Shown here in pieces: positions 56,225-64,000 of a stretch of DNA of 64,000 bases. A model generated the notes under the pieces. It was not told the DNA's origin. It did no database searches and was given only the letters and a program-made list of their open reading frames with translations. How positions within the stretch are numbered: the first letter of the stretch is position 1; each line of letters opens with the position of its first letter. A program made the position numbers and the translations under genes. Source of the DNA: Pseudomonas sp. MM211 (GTDB lineage: Bacteria > Pseudomonadota > Gammaproteobacteria > Pseudomonadales > Pseudomonadaceae); assembly GCF_020386635.1 (NCBI RefSeq), contig NZ_CP081942.1:1922001-1986000 (forward strand). Reading direction: 5' to 3'.

Positions 56225-57700
56225 ATGTCCCTTTCTACAGACGACGCTTTTATCGTCGTCCACTCTGCCGAAGAAGCCGTCGATCGTCTGGCGGTGCTGC
56301 ACCAGCGCGCCACCGAGGGCCTGAGCCAGGCGCTCAAGCGCTACCTGAAAGACCGTGTCCGTCCGGATGCCGAAGAGCGTGAGCTGTTTCGCTACCCCGA
56401 ATTGCGTCTGACCTACGACTGCCAGGGCGAAGTGCCGACCACCGTGCGTGCCTACGCCAAGGTGCAGGTGCCCGGCACCTACAGCGTCACCATCACCCAC
56501 CCGGCGGCGTTTCGTAAGTACCTGCTCGAGCAATTGCAGCCGCTGATGGCCGACTTCACCCTGACCGTCGAGGTCGGCGTCAGCCAGCAGTACATTCCTT
56601 ACCCGTACGTGGTGGAGCAGGGCGATGAGCTGGCCGGCTCCGGTGTGACCGCGGCAGAGCTGGCGCGAGTATTCCCCAGCACCGACCTGTCGGCCGCCAC
56701 CGATGGCACCGCCGATGGCCTGTACGACTGGGAAAATACCGACCCGCTGCCGCTGGCGCTGTTCGACGCCGCCCGGGTGGACTTCTCCCTGCGTCGCCTG
56801 GTGCATTACACCGGCAGCGACTGGCGCCATGTGCAGCCATGGATTCTGTTGACCAACTATCACCGCTACGTCGACCAGTTCATTCGCAACGGTCTGGACA
56901 TGCTCAACGGCGAGTCGCGCTTCGAGCGCATGGTGCTGCCGGGCAATGTGGTGATCGAGCGCGGCATGCCCGAAGGCGAGATGCAGGCGATCATCGAGAC
57001 CGTGGTCTGGCACCGCTACCAGATGCCGGCCTACCACCTGCAGGCCGCCGATGGTGATGGCATTACCCTGGTCAACATCGGCGTCGATCCGTCCAACGCC
57101 AAGAACATCACCGACCACCTTGCCGTGTTGCGCCCGCATTGCTGGCTGATGATCGGCCACTGCGGCGGCCTGCGTCAGTCGCAGACCATCGGTGACTACG
57201 TGCTGGCCCACGCCTACATGCGTCGCGACGGCATTCTCGACCGGGTGTTGCCACCGCACATTCCGCTGCCGGCCCTGGCCGAGGTGCAGCAGGCGCTGCA
57301 GGATGCCGCTGCGCAGGTGACTGGCGAGCGGGGGGACGATCTCAAGCGTCGGCTGCGCACCGGCACCGTGCTGACCTACGACGACCGCAACTGGGAGCTG
57401 CGCTGGGCCCAGGAGCGGCCGCTGATCAACCTGTCACGGGCCGTGGCGGTGGACATGGAAAGCGGCACCATCGCAGCGCAAGGCTATCGCCTGCGCGTAC
57501 CGTACGGCACCTTGCTGTGCGTGTCGGACAAACCGCTGCACAGCGAGATCAAGCTGCCGGGCGCGGCGGGTGCCTTCTACGAGCGGGCGGTGACCCAGCA
57601 TCTGCACATCGGTATCGCCGCCCTGGATCTGCTGCGCGGCCAGCTCAACTCGCTGCACTCGCGCAAGCTGCGCAGCTTCGACGAGCCGCCGTTCCGTTGA
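56225..57700 (+). CDS. amn: AMP nucleosidase
   Basis: A 491-residue AMP nucleosidase that cleaves AMP to adenine and ribose 5-phosphate. The N-terminal Amn-specific domain (YPELRLTYDCQGEVPTTVRAYAKVQVPGTYSVTITHP) precedes a purine-phosphorylase-like domain (WLMIGHCGGLRQSQTIGDYVLAHAYMRRD; AVDMESGTIAAQGYRLRVPYGTLLCVSDKPLHSE). Single gene behind mocR, ending in a hairpin shared with the convergent small gene. Confidence 0.94.
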   Translation: MSLSTDDAFIVVHSAEEAVDRLAVLHQRATEGLSQALKRYLKDRVRPDAEERELFRYPELRLTYDCQGEVPTTVRAYAKVQVPGTYSVTITHPAAFRKYLLEQLQPLMADFTLTVEVGVSQQYIPYPYVVEQGDELAGSGVTAAELARVFPSTDLSAATDGTADGLYDWENTDPLPLALFDAARVDFSLRRLVHYTGSDWRHVQPWILLTNYHRYVDQFIRNGLDMLNGESRFERMVLPGNVVIERGMPEGEMQAIIETVVWHRYQMPAYHLQAADGDGITLVNIGVDPSNAKNITDHLAVLRPHCWLMIGHCGGLRQSQTIGDYVLAHAYMRRDGILDRVLPPHIPLPALAEVQQALQDAAAQVTGERGDDLKRRLRTGTVLTYDDRNWELRWAQERPLINLSRAVAVDMESGTIAAQGYRLRVPYGTLLCVSDKPLHSEIKLPGAAGAFYERAVTQHLHIGIAALDLLRGQLNSLHSRKLRSFDEPPFR

Positions 57701-57711
57701 GAGCTGCATCA

Positions 57712-57744
57712 AGCGCCAAGCTCACGCCAGGCGAGCTTGGCGCT
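57712..57744. terminator. Hairpin between amn and the small membrane protein gene
   Basis: AGCGCCAAGCTC and GAGCTTGGCGCT form a perfect 12-bp stem with a 9-base loop. T content after it is limited (ACTTCTTCG). It touches the stop codon of the convergent gene. Confidence 0.6.
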
Positions 57745-57967
57745 ACTTCTTCGACTTGCCGACCATCATCCGCCAGCGGTTGCGGTTGAGCAGCACGTAG
57801 CCGGTCAACTGCATGCCCGCCGCTATCATCAGGCTGCGGGTGAGATCCGGGTTGGTCGGGCTCGGCCCGTTGTAGATGGCGTACAGCGCATAGACGACGC
57901 CGATCAGGCCAAGGATGAAGAACACCAGGCCGAGAATGGTCAGGCGATGCAGGTTGCGTAGAGACAT
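57743..57967 (-). CDS. Small two-helix membrane protein of unknown function
   Basis: A 74-residue protein: basic N-terminus (MSLRNLHR), TM1 (LTILGLVFFILGLIGVVYALYAI), a short polar loop (YNGPSPTNPDLTR), TM2 (SLMIAAGMQLTGYVLL) and a basic tail (NRNRWRMMVGKSKK). The positive-inside rule puts both ends in the cytoplasm. No family recognised. The start could also be upstream at 58000. Confidence 0.65.
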   Translation of the reverse strand: MSLRNLHRLTILGLVFFILGLIGVVYALYAIYNGPSPTNPDLTRSLMIAAGMQLTGYVLLNRNRWRMMVGKSKK

Positions 57968-58043
57968 GGCAGAAATCGTCATGGATAACGGGGCGGCCAA
58001 ACTAACCCGGAATCCCGGGTTTCACCAGTCACCCTTCGGTCGC

Positions 58044-58508
58044 TCACTTACCCACCTGATGAAGCGGCAACGCCGTGGTCGATTTGATCCGTTCCATGGC
58101 AAAGCTGGAGCTGATATCGGCGATGCCGGGAATCTCGATCAGGCGCTTGTACACGGCGTCGTAGCCCTCGATGTCGTGCACTACCAGGCGCAGCAGGTAA
58201 TCGGTGACGCCCGCCATGCGATAGAAATCGACCACCTCGTCGATCTCCGCCACCTGGCTGTGGAAGTGCTTGAGCCATTCGGCGTTGTGCTGATTGGTGC
58301 GCACGAAGGCGAACACCGTGACCGCCACACCGATCTTGCGCGGATCGAGCAGGGCCACGCGCGCGCCGATCACGCCGCTTTCCTCAAGCTTCTGAATGCG
58401 TCGCCAGCAGGCCGTATTGCTCAAGCCGACGCGCTCGGCGATCTCACCTAGCGGCTGGGTGCAGTCCTGCTGTAGCAGCGCGAGAAGAGCGCGGTCGAAC
58501 TTGTCCAC
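58044..58508 (-). CDS. Lrp/AsnC-family regulator
   Basis: A 154-residue Lrp-type regulator with an N-terminal HTH (LLALLQQDCTQPLGEIAERVGLSNTACWRRIQKLEESGVI) and a RAM ligand domain (VTVFAFVRTNQHNAEWLKHFHSQVAEIDEVVDFYRMAGVTDYLLRLVVHDIEGY). It starts at GTG. It is divergent from a cysteine desulfurase / persulfide dioxygenase pair and could be a cysteine-sensing DecR/CuyR-like activator of that pair (inference from context). Confidence 0.87.
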   Translation of the reverse strand: MDKFDRALLALLQQDCTQPLGEIAERVGLSNTACWRRIQKLEESGVIGARVALLDPRKIGVAVTVFAFVRTNQHNAEWLKHFHSQVAEIDEVVDFYRMAGVTDYLLRLVVHDIEGYDAVYKRLIEIPGIADISSSFAMERIKSTTALPLHQVGK

Positions 58509-58571
58509 GGTTGAGAAAACTCCTGATAAGACGATTAGGGAATATCGTCAGTATGAAATGGGCTAAGTCTG

Positions 58572-58614
58572 GAAAATAATTTCGATTACTTTAGCTAGGG
58601 TGGAAATCTATTCC
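58572..58614. promoter_or_regulatory. Two AT-rich palindromes, possible Lrp sites
   Basis: GAAAATAATTTC (58572-58583) and GGAAATCTATTCC (58602-58614) are palindromes about 30 bp apart (three helical turns) in the gap between the lrp-type gene and the desulfurase gene. Lrp octamers bind such phased sites. Confidence 0.45.
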
Positions 58615-58735
58615 GTTTCTTATGCTTGCGAACAGTGAAATAACAAAATTTTTCACGTCTCGCTCTCTTAGCATGGTCTCTCAGACAAAGCCGTCTAGCA
58701 CGGCGCCTTCAATCATCTGCACGGCCGTTACCTCT

Positions 58736-59866
58736 ATGCCAGAACTGTATTTCGATTACGCCGCTACCACCCCCATCGACGACGCGGTCATTCAGGACAT
58801 GCTGGCGTGCATGGGCCGTGACGTAGTGTTCGGCAACCCGGCGTCCGCCTCGCATTCCTTTGGGCAGCGTGCTCGTCTTGCGGTCGAGAAGGCCCGCAAG
58901 CAGGTGGCGGCGCTGGTGGGCACCACTGCGGATCGTCTGGTTTGGACGTCCGGGGCGACCGAATCGAACAACCTGGCGCTCAAGGGCGTAGCCGCGCTGG
59001 CTGATGGCCGCCGGCACATCATCACCAGCCGCCTCGAGCACAAGGCCGTGCTGGATACCGCCGGACAACTGGAACGCGAAGGCTTCGAAGTGACCTGGCT
59101 GCAGCCCGATGCCAACGGCATCATCCAGCCCGAGGCGGTCGCGGCAGCCTTGCGTGACGACACCCTGCTGGTCTCGCTGATGCTGATCAACAACGAACTC
59201 GGTACGCTGACCGATATCGCCGCGGTGGGGGAGTTGGTTCGTCAGCGCGGCGCGCTGTTCCATGTGGACGCCGCCCAGGCTACCGGCAAGGTGGCCATCG
59301 ACCTGTCCGCCTTGCCGGTGGATCTGATGTCCTTTTCCGCCCACAAGACCTATGGTCCCAAAGGCATTGGCGCTCTTTACGTCGGTGAGCGCGCGCGCTC
59401 GTTGATCCAGGCACAGATTCACGGTGGCGGGCATGAGCAGGGGCTGCGCTCCGGCACCCTGGCCACCCACCAGATCGTCGGCATGGGCAGCGCCTTCGCC
59501 CTTGCTGGCGAGCTGATGGGCGAAGAAAACACGCGCATTGCTCACCTTTGCGCGCAACTGCGCGAAGGGCTGCTGGCGCTACCCGGCGTGCGCCTCAACG
59601 GCTGCGCCGAGAACCGTGTGCCGCATACCCTCAACCTGTGCATCGACCATCCCTGGTTCGATGCCGAGAACCTGTTGGGCACGCTGGCGTTCTCGTCCAC
59701 CTCGGCCTGCAATTCGGCCAGCAGTGCGCCGTCCCATGTGCTGCTGGCGCTCGGCCTCGATGACACCCAGGCGTATCGCAGCATCCGCCTGAGCCTCGGC
59801 CGATACACCACGCTCGCCGACGTTGAGCAGGCCATCGATGCCATTCGCCGCTGTCTGCCTGAATGA
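58736..59866 (+). CDS. Cysteine desulfurase (class V aminotransferase)
   Basis: A 376-residue IscS/NifS-like enzyme: LYFDYAATTPID start, WTSGATESNNLALKG, HVDAAQATGKVAIDLS, PLP lysine in SFSAHKTYGPKGIGALYVG, and the catalytic cysteine in SSTSACNSASSAPSHVL. It releases alanine and a protein persulfide from cysteine. It is not within an isc or suf operon; a persulfide dioxygenase follows 18 bases later, so it may serve cysteine breakdown rather than Fe-S assembly. ATG 58736 fits the family start; no good SD is visible, and the frame is open upstream to 58622. Confidence 0.87.
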   Translation: MPELYFDYAATTPIDDAVIQDMLACMGRDVVFGNPASASHSFGQRARLAVEKARKQVAALVGTTADRLVWTSGATESNNLALKGVAALADGRRHIITSRLEHKAVLDTAGQLEREGFEVTWLQPDANGIIQPEAVAAALRDDTLLVSLMLINNELGTLTDIAAVGELVRQRGALFHVDAAQATGKVAIDLSALPVDLMSFSAHKTYGPKGIGALYVGERARSLIQAQIHGGGHEQGLRSGTLATHQIVGMGSAFALAGELMGEENTRIAHLCAQLREGLLALPGVRLNGCAENRVPHTLNLCIDHPWFDAENLLGTLAFSSTSACNSASSAPSHVLLALGLDDTQAYRSIRLSLGRYTTLADVEQAIDAIRRCLPE

Positions 59867-59884
59867 CGGTTCGGTGAGCGCCTG

Positions 59885-60754
59885 ATGAGCACGCTGGAAG
59901 AGGACGCGCTGCAGATCGAAAGTTTCTTCGATACGCAGACGTCGACGTTCAGCTATCTCGTGCACGCTGGAGCCGGCAGCGCCTGTGCGGTGATCGATCC
60001 GCTGCTTGGCTACGACGTCGAGTCCGGTGTGCTCGACAGTGCGCCGGCGGATGCCCTGTTACGGGCGATAGAGGCCAGGCACCTGCAGGTGCAGTGGATT
60101 CTGGAAACCCATATCCATGCCGATCACCTCACTGCCGCTGCCTATCTGCGTGAGCGCAGCGGTGGGCGGGTCGCTGCCGGGCGAGATATTGGCGAGGTGC
60201 AACGCACCTTCCAGGCGCGCTTCCAGCTGCCTGAGGATTACTGCCGGGCGAGCGGCCAGTTCGACCACCTGTTCGCCGCCGACGAAGACTTCACCATTGG
60301 TGCTCTGTCGGCCCGAGCGCTGCATGTGCCCGGGCATACGCCTGCCGACACGGCCTTTCTGATCGAGGAACGGCACGTGTTCGTCGGCGACACCCTGTTC
60401 CAGCCGGACATCGGCACGGCACGCTGCGACTTCCCAGGCGGCAGTGCTGCCCAGCTGTATCGCTCCATTCGGCGTCTGCTCGAGCTGCCGGGTGACACCC
60501 GCCTGTTCATGTGCCACGACTATCCACAGGATCGCGCGCCACGGGCCTGGTGCTCCGTTGAGGAGCAGCGCCTGCATAACCAGCACATGCATCAAGGCGT
60601 CAGTGCCGCGCAGTTCATCGAATGGCGTGAAGAGCGCGATGCAGGCCTGGAACCACCCAGGTTGCTGATCCCCGCTCTGCTGTGGAATCTTCGCGCAGGC
60701 GTCCTACCCGACGGCGAAGTGGCTGGCGTGCGTTTTCGCTGGGCGGCCGGCTGA
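59885..60754 (+). CDS. ETHE1-type persulfide dioxygenase
   Basis: A 289-residue metallo-beta-lactamase-fold protein of the ETHE1/BLH group: SFFDTQTSTFSYLVHAG, VIDPLLGYDV, the metal motif ETHIHADHLTAA (near residue 78), HVPGHTPADTAFLI, VFVGDTLFQPDIGTARCDFPGG and FMCHDYPQD. Relatives oxidise glutathione persulfide to sulfite and use one Fe(II). It follows the desulfurase gene on the same transcript. Confidence 0.88.
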   Translation: MSTLEEDALQIESFFDTQTSTFSYLVHAGAGSACAVIDPLLGYDVESGVLDSAPADALLRAIEARHLQVQWILETHIHADHLTAAAYLRERSGGRVAAGRDIGEVQRTFQARFQLPEDYCRASGQFDHLFAADEDFTIGALSARALHVPGHTPADTAFLIEERHVFVGDTLFQPDIGTARCDFPGGSAAQLYRSIRRLLELPGDTRLFMCHDYPQDRAPRAWCSVEEQRLHNQHMHQGVSAAQFIEWREERDAGLEPPRLLIPALLWNLRAGVLPDGEVAGVRFRWAAG

Positions 60755-60803
60755 GCCCGTTCATCTATCCGCTCAGGCGACGAGAGAGCCAGCAACCGCA
60801 CAA

Positions 60804-60840
60804 GAAAAAGCCCCTGACACTCATCGAGCATCAGGGGCTT
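60804..60840 (-). terminator. Terminator after the cytochrome c gene
   Basis: AAGCCCCTGA and TCAGGGGCTT form a 10-bp stem with a T-run on the minus strand. It can also stop the facing dioxygenase transcript. Confidence 0.82.
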
Positions 60841-60896
60841 CGGGCTGGCGGTTTGTCGTCGCCAGCACAGGTGCAGGGTATCTGCTTCCTCGGTGA

Positions 60897-62267
60897 CTAC
60901 TCCTCGCTCGGCGCCAGTTCCTTTTCGCCTACATGCTCGCTAGCCAGCGAGGCGCGTACCTTGCTGACCTGCTCGGCAGATACTGCAGGCGCGTCGTTCG
61001 ACCAGCCCTGACGCAGGAAGGTGGCCAGTTCGGCGACCTCGGCGTCGTCCATGCGATCGGCGAAGCCCGGCATCGGCAGGATCGAAGGTGCGCGTGCCGT
61101 CGATGGCGTTTGCGCACCGGCGAGGATCACGTGCAGCAGGGCGCTGGGGTTTTCCGCGTTGATCACCGAAGCACCGTCCAGGCGTGGGAACACTCGAGGC
61201 GCGCCGTCACCCGCCACGAAGTGACAGGCGCCGCAGTTGTCCAGATACAGACGCTCGCCGAGGGTCAGGTCGGTGGCCGCCGTCAGCTTGCGGGTGGTCG
61301 CCTCGCTGCGCTGGGGCTGATGGGCGGTGGCCGGCTGGCTGTCGGCGGCGAGGGACTTCAGGTAGGCCGCCATGGCGTGCAGGTCGTCGTCCGACATGTG
61401 CGAGGTGCTGTTGGCCACCACGTCGGTCATCTCGCCGGCCACCGAGGCCTTGGCGTTACGGCCCGTACCCAGGTAGTCGACGATTTCCTCCTGTGACCAG
61501 TGCGGCATGCCGCGCAGCGAGGTCACGGCCCAGTCGTTGAGCTCGGCGCCGCTCAGGTAGTCGGGCGCACTTTCATCGAGGCCCTTCTCCTGCATGGTCA
61601 GCGCCCGTGGCGTATGGCAGGAGCCGCAGTGGCCCAAGCCCTGCACCAGGTAGGCACCGCGGGCGATCTGCGCATCGGCATCGCTGGTTGTGACTTTCAG
61701 CGCCTCGGCAGCGGACTCCGGCGATGGCGAGAACAGCGTGCGCCAATAGGCCAGAGGCCAGCGGATCGACAATGGCCAGGGTATGTCGTTGGCTTGGTTG
61801 GCCTGTTCCACCGGCTGCACGCCCTGCATGAAGTAGGCGTACAGCGCCTGCATGTCGGCATCCGAGACCTTGGCGTAGGACGGGTAGGGCATCGCCGGGT
61901 ACAGCGCGCTGCCGTCGTGGCCAACGCCGCGGCGAATGGCACGTTCGAACTCGCCATAGGTCCAGTCACCGATCCCGGTCTGTTTGTCCGGGGTGATGTT
62001 GGTGGAGTAGATGGTGCCGATCGGCGACTCGATCCCGAGGCCGCCAGCGAAGGCCTTGCCGCCGCGGCTGGTATGGCAGGCCACGCAGTCACCGGCACGC
62101 GCCAGGTACTCGCCCTGGCTGATCAATGCCGGGATGACGGGCTGGCTGAGCTGCGCCGAGGCGTCGCCCGAGCGGTTCAGGGCGATGCTGGCCAGCCAGG
62201 CCAGTGCGGCGAGCAGCAGACCGATGACCAGCAGCTTGAGGAGCAGAGAACGGGGTGTGGATTTCAT
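60897..62267 (-). CDS. Membrane-anchored tri-heme cytochrome c, dehydrogenase subunit
   Basis: A 456-residue protein with an N-terminal TM anchor/signal (LLLKLLVIGLLLAALAWLASIAL) and three CxxCH heme sites (CVACH near 60, CGSCH near 213, CGACH near 344), the layout of the cytochrome subunit of membrane alcohol, gluconate and sorbitol dehydrogenases. It passes electrons from the GMC flavin subunit to ubiquinone. ATG 62267 is chosen because AGGAG is seven to eight bases upstream; the ATG at 62282, overlapping the GMC stop (ATGA), is possible. Confidence 0.92.
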   Translation of the reverse strand: MKSTPRSLLLKLLVIGLLLAALAWLASIALNRSGDASAQLSQPVIPALISQGEYLARAGDCVACHTSRGGKAFAGGLGIESPIGTIYSTNITPDKQTGIGDWTYGEFERAIRRGVGHDGSALYPAMPYPSYAKVSDADMQALYAYFMQGVQPVEQANQANDIPWPLSIRWPLAYWRTLFSPSPESAAEALKVTTSDADAQIARGAYLVQGLGHCGSCHTPRALTMQEKGLDESAPDYLSGAELNDWAVTSLRGMPHWSQEEIVDYLGTGRNAKASVAGEMTDVVANSTSHMSDDDLHAMAAYLKSLAADSQPATAHQPQRSEATTRKLTAATDLTLGERLYLDNCGACHFVAGDGAPRVFPRLDGASVINAENPSALLHVILAGAQTPSTARAPSILPMPGFADRMDDAEVAELATFLRQGWSNDAPAVSAEQVSKVRASLASEHVGEKELAPSEE

Positions 62268-62278
62268 CTCTGCGCTCC

Positions 62279-64000
62279 TCATGCCTGCACCAGTGGGCCG
62301 GGGTTCTTCAGGTACTGATCCTTGATGGCCTGGGCGGCGAACAGGGTCAGTGCACCGATCAGGGCCGTGGGGTTGGCCTGGAAGTTCTGCGGAAAGGCGT
62401 TACCGCCCGGCACGAAGACGTTGTGCACGTCCCAGCTCTGCAGGTAGCGGTTGAGCGCGCTGGTTTTCGGGTTGTCGCCCATCACGGCGCCGCCCACGTT
62501 GTGGGTGGACACGTACTTGGTGATGTCCCAGTGCGAATCCATCGCCAGGAAGCTCTCGGAGACGCTGTCCGGCCCCAGCTCGCGGGTGATGTTCTGCACG
62601 ATGCCGCGCAGGTATTGCTGCAGCTTCAGCTCGTTCTCCTTCCAGTCGAAGGTGATGCGCAGCAGTGGCTGGCCCCATGGATCCTTGTAGGTGGGATCGA
62701 GATCCAGGTAGTGGCCGCGGTAGGACATGCAGCCGGTGGAAATGCTCACCTTCATGGAGTGGCCGTACCAGTCGGTCATGCCGTCTTTCCAGCCCTGGCC
62801 CCAGGCCGGTGTGCCGCCTGGCAGCGCGGTGCCGATCGGCGTGCCGGTGGCCTGCGAGCTGTGAATCTTGGCGCCGCCGATGAAACCCAGCGAAGGGCCG
62901 TCGTAGTTGCCCGGCGAGATGTCGTTGAACATCTGCCCGGTGGCGCCGGCCGTGGCGAACGGATTGAACTGCTTGTCCTTGAAGAACAGGGTCGAGCCGC
63001 CGACGCTGAGGTAGGCGTAATCGCGGCCGATGGTGCCTGTCTCGGTAACCGGGTCGTAAGGCTTGCCGATTCCGGAGAGCAGCATCAGGCGCACGTTGAC
63101 GAACTGGAAGCCGGCCAGCACGACGATCTTCGCCGGCTGGAACACCGTGTTGCCGTGTTCGTCGGCGTAGGTGACGCCACGTGCGGTCTTGCCATCGGCA
63201 TGCAGCTCGACGCGCAGAACGTTGGCCCGCGTGCGGTAGGAGAAGTTTTCCAGGCGTTTGAGGGAGTCCATCACCGCCGTTTGCGGCGAAGCCTTGGAGT
63301 AGTTCAGGCAGGGGTACTTGCTGCAGTAGCCGCAGTAGTTGCACGGCGCGATCTGGTTACCGTAGGGGTTGGTCCAGGCGCGCGAGACGTTGGCCGACGG
63401 GTTGGGAAACGGGTGATAGCCGAGCTTGCGCGCGGCGTCGGCGAACAGCTTGTTGTTGAGCGTGTCTTCCAGCGCCGGCAACGGGAACGGACTGGAGCGC
63501 GGCCCTTCGAACGGGTCGCCGCCTTCGATGATGCGGCCCTGCAGGTTGCCGGTATTGCCCGACAGCCCGCAGATCTTGTCGAACTTGTCGAGGTAGGGCT
63601 CGATCTCGTCCCAGGTGAACGGGTAGTCACCGATGCGCATGTCGTCCTGCAGGATGCCCTTGCCGTAGGCCTGGTCGGCGTAGGTCTTGAGCTTGATGTC
63701 GGTCGGCGTCGGGCGGATCAGTACGCCGGTCCAGTGCAGGCCCGAGCCACCCACGCCGGTGCCGGGCACGAAGGCGCCCCACTTGCGGGTCGGCAGGGCG
63801 GTGCTGTGGCTGTTGTGGCGCACCGTCAGGGCGCCATCCTTGGGACTGACCATGACCTTGTTGCGTACCGCGTAGGCGTACTGGTCAGCAGGCTTGGGGT
63901 AGGCGAAGTCGGCATTGTTGCGATCTTCCCCACGCTCCAGAGCGCGTACTTTCAAACCCGCCTGGGCCAGTTCGATGCTCATCAAGGAGCCGGTCCAACC
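62279..64000 (-). CDS. GMC-family oxidoreductase, FAD subunit (partial)
   Basis: At least 573 residues of a GMC oxidoreductase, cut at its N-terminus by the window end (the frame runs open through GWTGSLMSIELAQAG, just after the FAD GxGxxG). It shows WGAFVPGTGVGGSGLHWTG, a CNYCGYCSKYPC cysteine cluster (an Fe-S-like motif seen in the large subunit of three-part dehydrogenases), and the C-terminal HNVGGAVMGDNPKTSALNRYLQSWDVHNVFVPGGNAFPQN with the His/Asn active site. With the tri-heme cytochrome it forms a membrane dehydrogenase; a small third subunit is expected beyond the window. Substrate (gluconate, alcohol or other) not determined. Confidence 0.9.
   Translation of the reverse strand, partial: GWTGSLMSIELAQAGLKVRALERGEDRNNADFAYPKPADQYAYAVRNKVMVSPKDGALTVRHNSHSTALPTRKWGAFVPGTGVGGSGLHWTGVLIRPTPTDIKLKTYADQAYGKGILQDDMRIGDYPFTWDEIEPYLDKFDKICGLSGNTGNLQGRIIEGGDPFEGPRSSPFPLPALEDTLNNKLFADAARKLGYHPFPNPSANVSRAWTNPYGNQIAPCNYCGYCSKYPCLNYSKASPQTAVMDSLKRLENFSYRTRANVLRVELHADGKTARGVTYADEHGNTVFQPAKIVVLAGFQFVNVRLMLLSGIGKPYDPVTETGTIGRDYAYLSVGGSTLFFKDKQFNPFATAGATGQMFNDISPGNYDGPSLGFIGGAKIHSSQATGTPIGTALPGGTPAWGQGWKDGMTDWYGHSMKVSISTGCMSYRGHYLDLDPTYKDPWGQPLLRITFDWKENELKLQQYLRGIVQNITRELGPDSVSESFLAMDSHWDITKYVSTHNVGGAVMGDNPKTSALNRYLQSWDVHNVFVPGGNAFPQNFQANPTALIGALTLFAAQAIKDQYLKNPGPLVQA

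Noticed and set aside
58622..58735. N-terminal extension of the cysteine desulfurase
   Set aside because: The 38 extra residues have no family similarity, and the ATG at 58622 lies against the likely regulator sites; ATG 58736 matches the family start.

Overview
This is a 64 kb stretch of bacterial chromosome that reads as Pseudomonas, perhaps the mendocina/oleovorans side of the genus (that narrower placement is a guess). The reasons are the high GC content, GTRGGAGCGGC-type REP palindromes, the obgE-proB, murJ-ribF-ileS-lspA-fkpB-ispH, rplM-rpsI-petABC-sspAB and trpS-zapE blocks in pseudomonad order, a bau (beta-alanine) cluster, a bra (branched-chain amino acid) ABC transporter, and azurin. 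There is no rRNA, no tRNA I could recognise, no CRISPR array, no IS transposase and no phage gene. Both ends cut genes: rpmA on the left and a GMC oxidoreductase on the right.

Layout. 1-13.1 kb is housekeeping: rpmA end, obgE, proB, a creA-like gene broken by one extra G, a chemoreceptor with its own sigma-28 promoter, rpsT, murJ, ribF, ileS, lspA, fkpB and ispH. 13.3-18.1 kb holds a dienelactone-hydrolase-like enzyme, ppa, mtfA, mpl, ubiX and a small lipoprotein. 18.1-23 kb is an accessory-looking stretch of single enzymes and regulators between two copies of a nested palindromic element. 23-27.3 kb is bauR/bauABC, which converts beta-alanine to malonate semialdehyde and then acetyl-CoA.

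27.35-30.56 kb is the clearest foreign region. It has a non-coding block that looks like a dispersed pseudomonad repeat, then a low-GC OLD-family nuclease gene (about 38% GC in sampled lines) lying 65 bp behind, and co-oriented with, a NYN + OST-HTH ribonuclease-like gene. 30.8-37.3 kb is a metallo-beta-lactamase-fold protein and braCDEFG, with a sigma-54 promoter in front of braC. 37.6-39.4 kb has azurin, a TetR regulator and, between them, a gene-free segment with a cluster of DnaA-box and TGATCA motifs.

39.4-51.8 kb is the conserved block yhcB, hydrolase, trpS (with a C-terminal extension), zapE, a GlxA-type regulator, endonuclease V, a Tas-type reductase, rplM-rpsI, petABC (cytochrome bc1) and sspA-sspB. 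52-53.7 kb has a BON-domain protein and a CsbD protein behind a near-perfect sigma-54 promoter, then an unknown coiled-coil protein. 53.8-60.8 kb contains two divergent regulator/target pairs (MocR with a threonine-dehydratase-like enzyme; Lrp with a cysteine desulfurase and a persulfide dioxygenase), with amn between them. The right end is a membrane cytochrome c / GMC dehydrogenase pair.

The most unusual items are the NYN-OLD gene pair, the DnaA-box cluster at 38.2-38.6 kb, the nested palindromic elements, the sigma-54 control of a stress-type BON/CsbD pair, and the repeat-type operators in front of the MocR and Lrp targets. All functional statements are from sequence reading and family knowledge; no searches were run.
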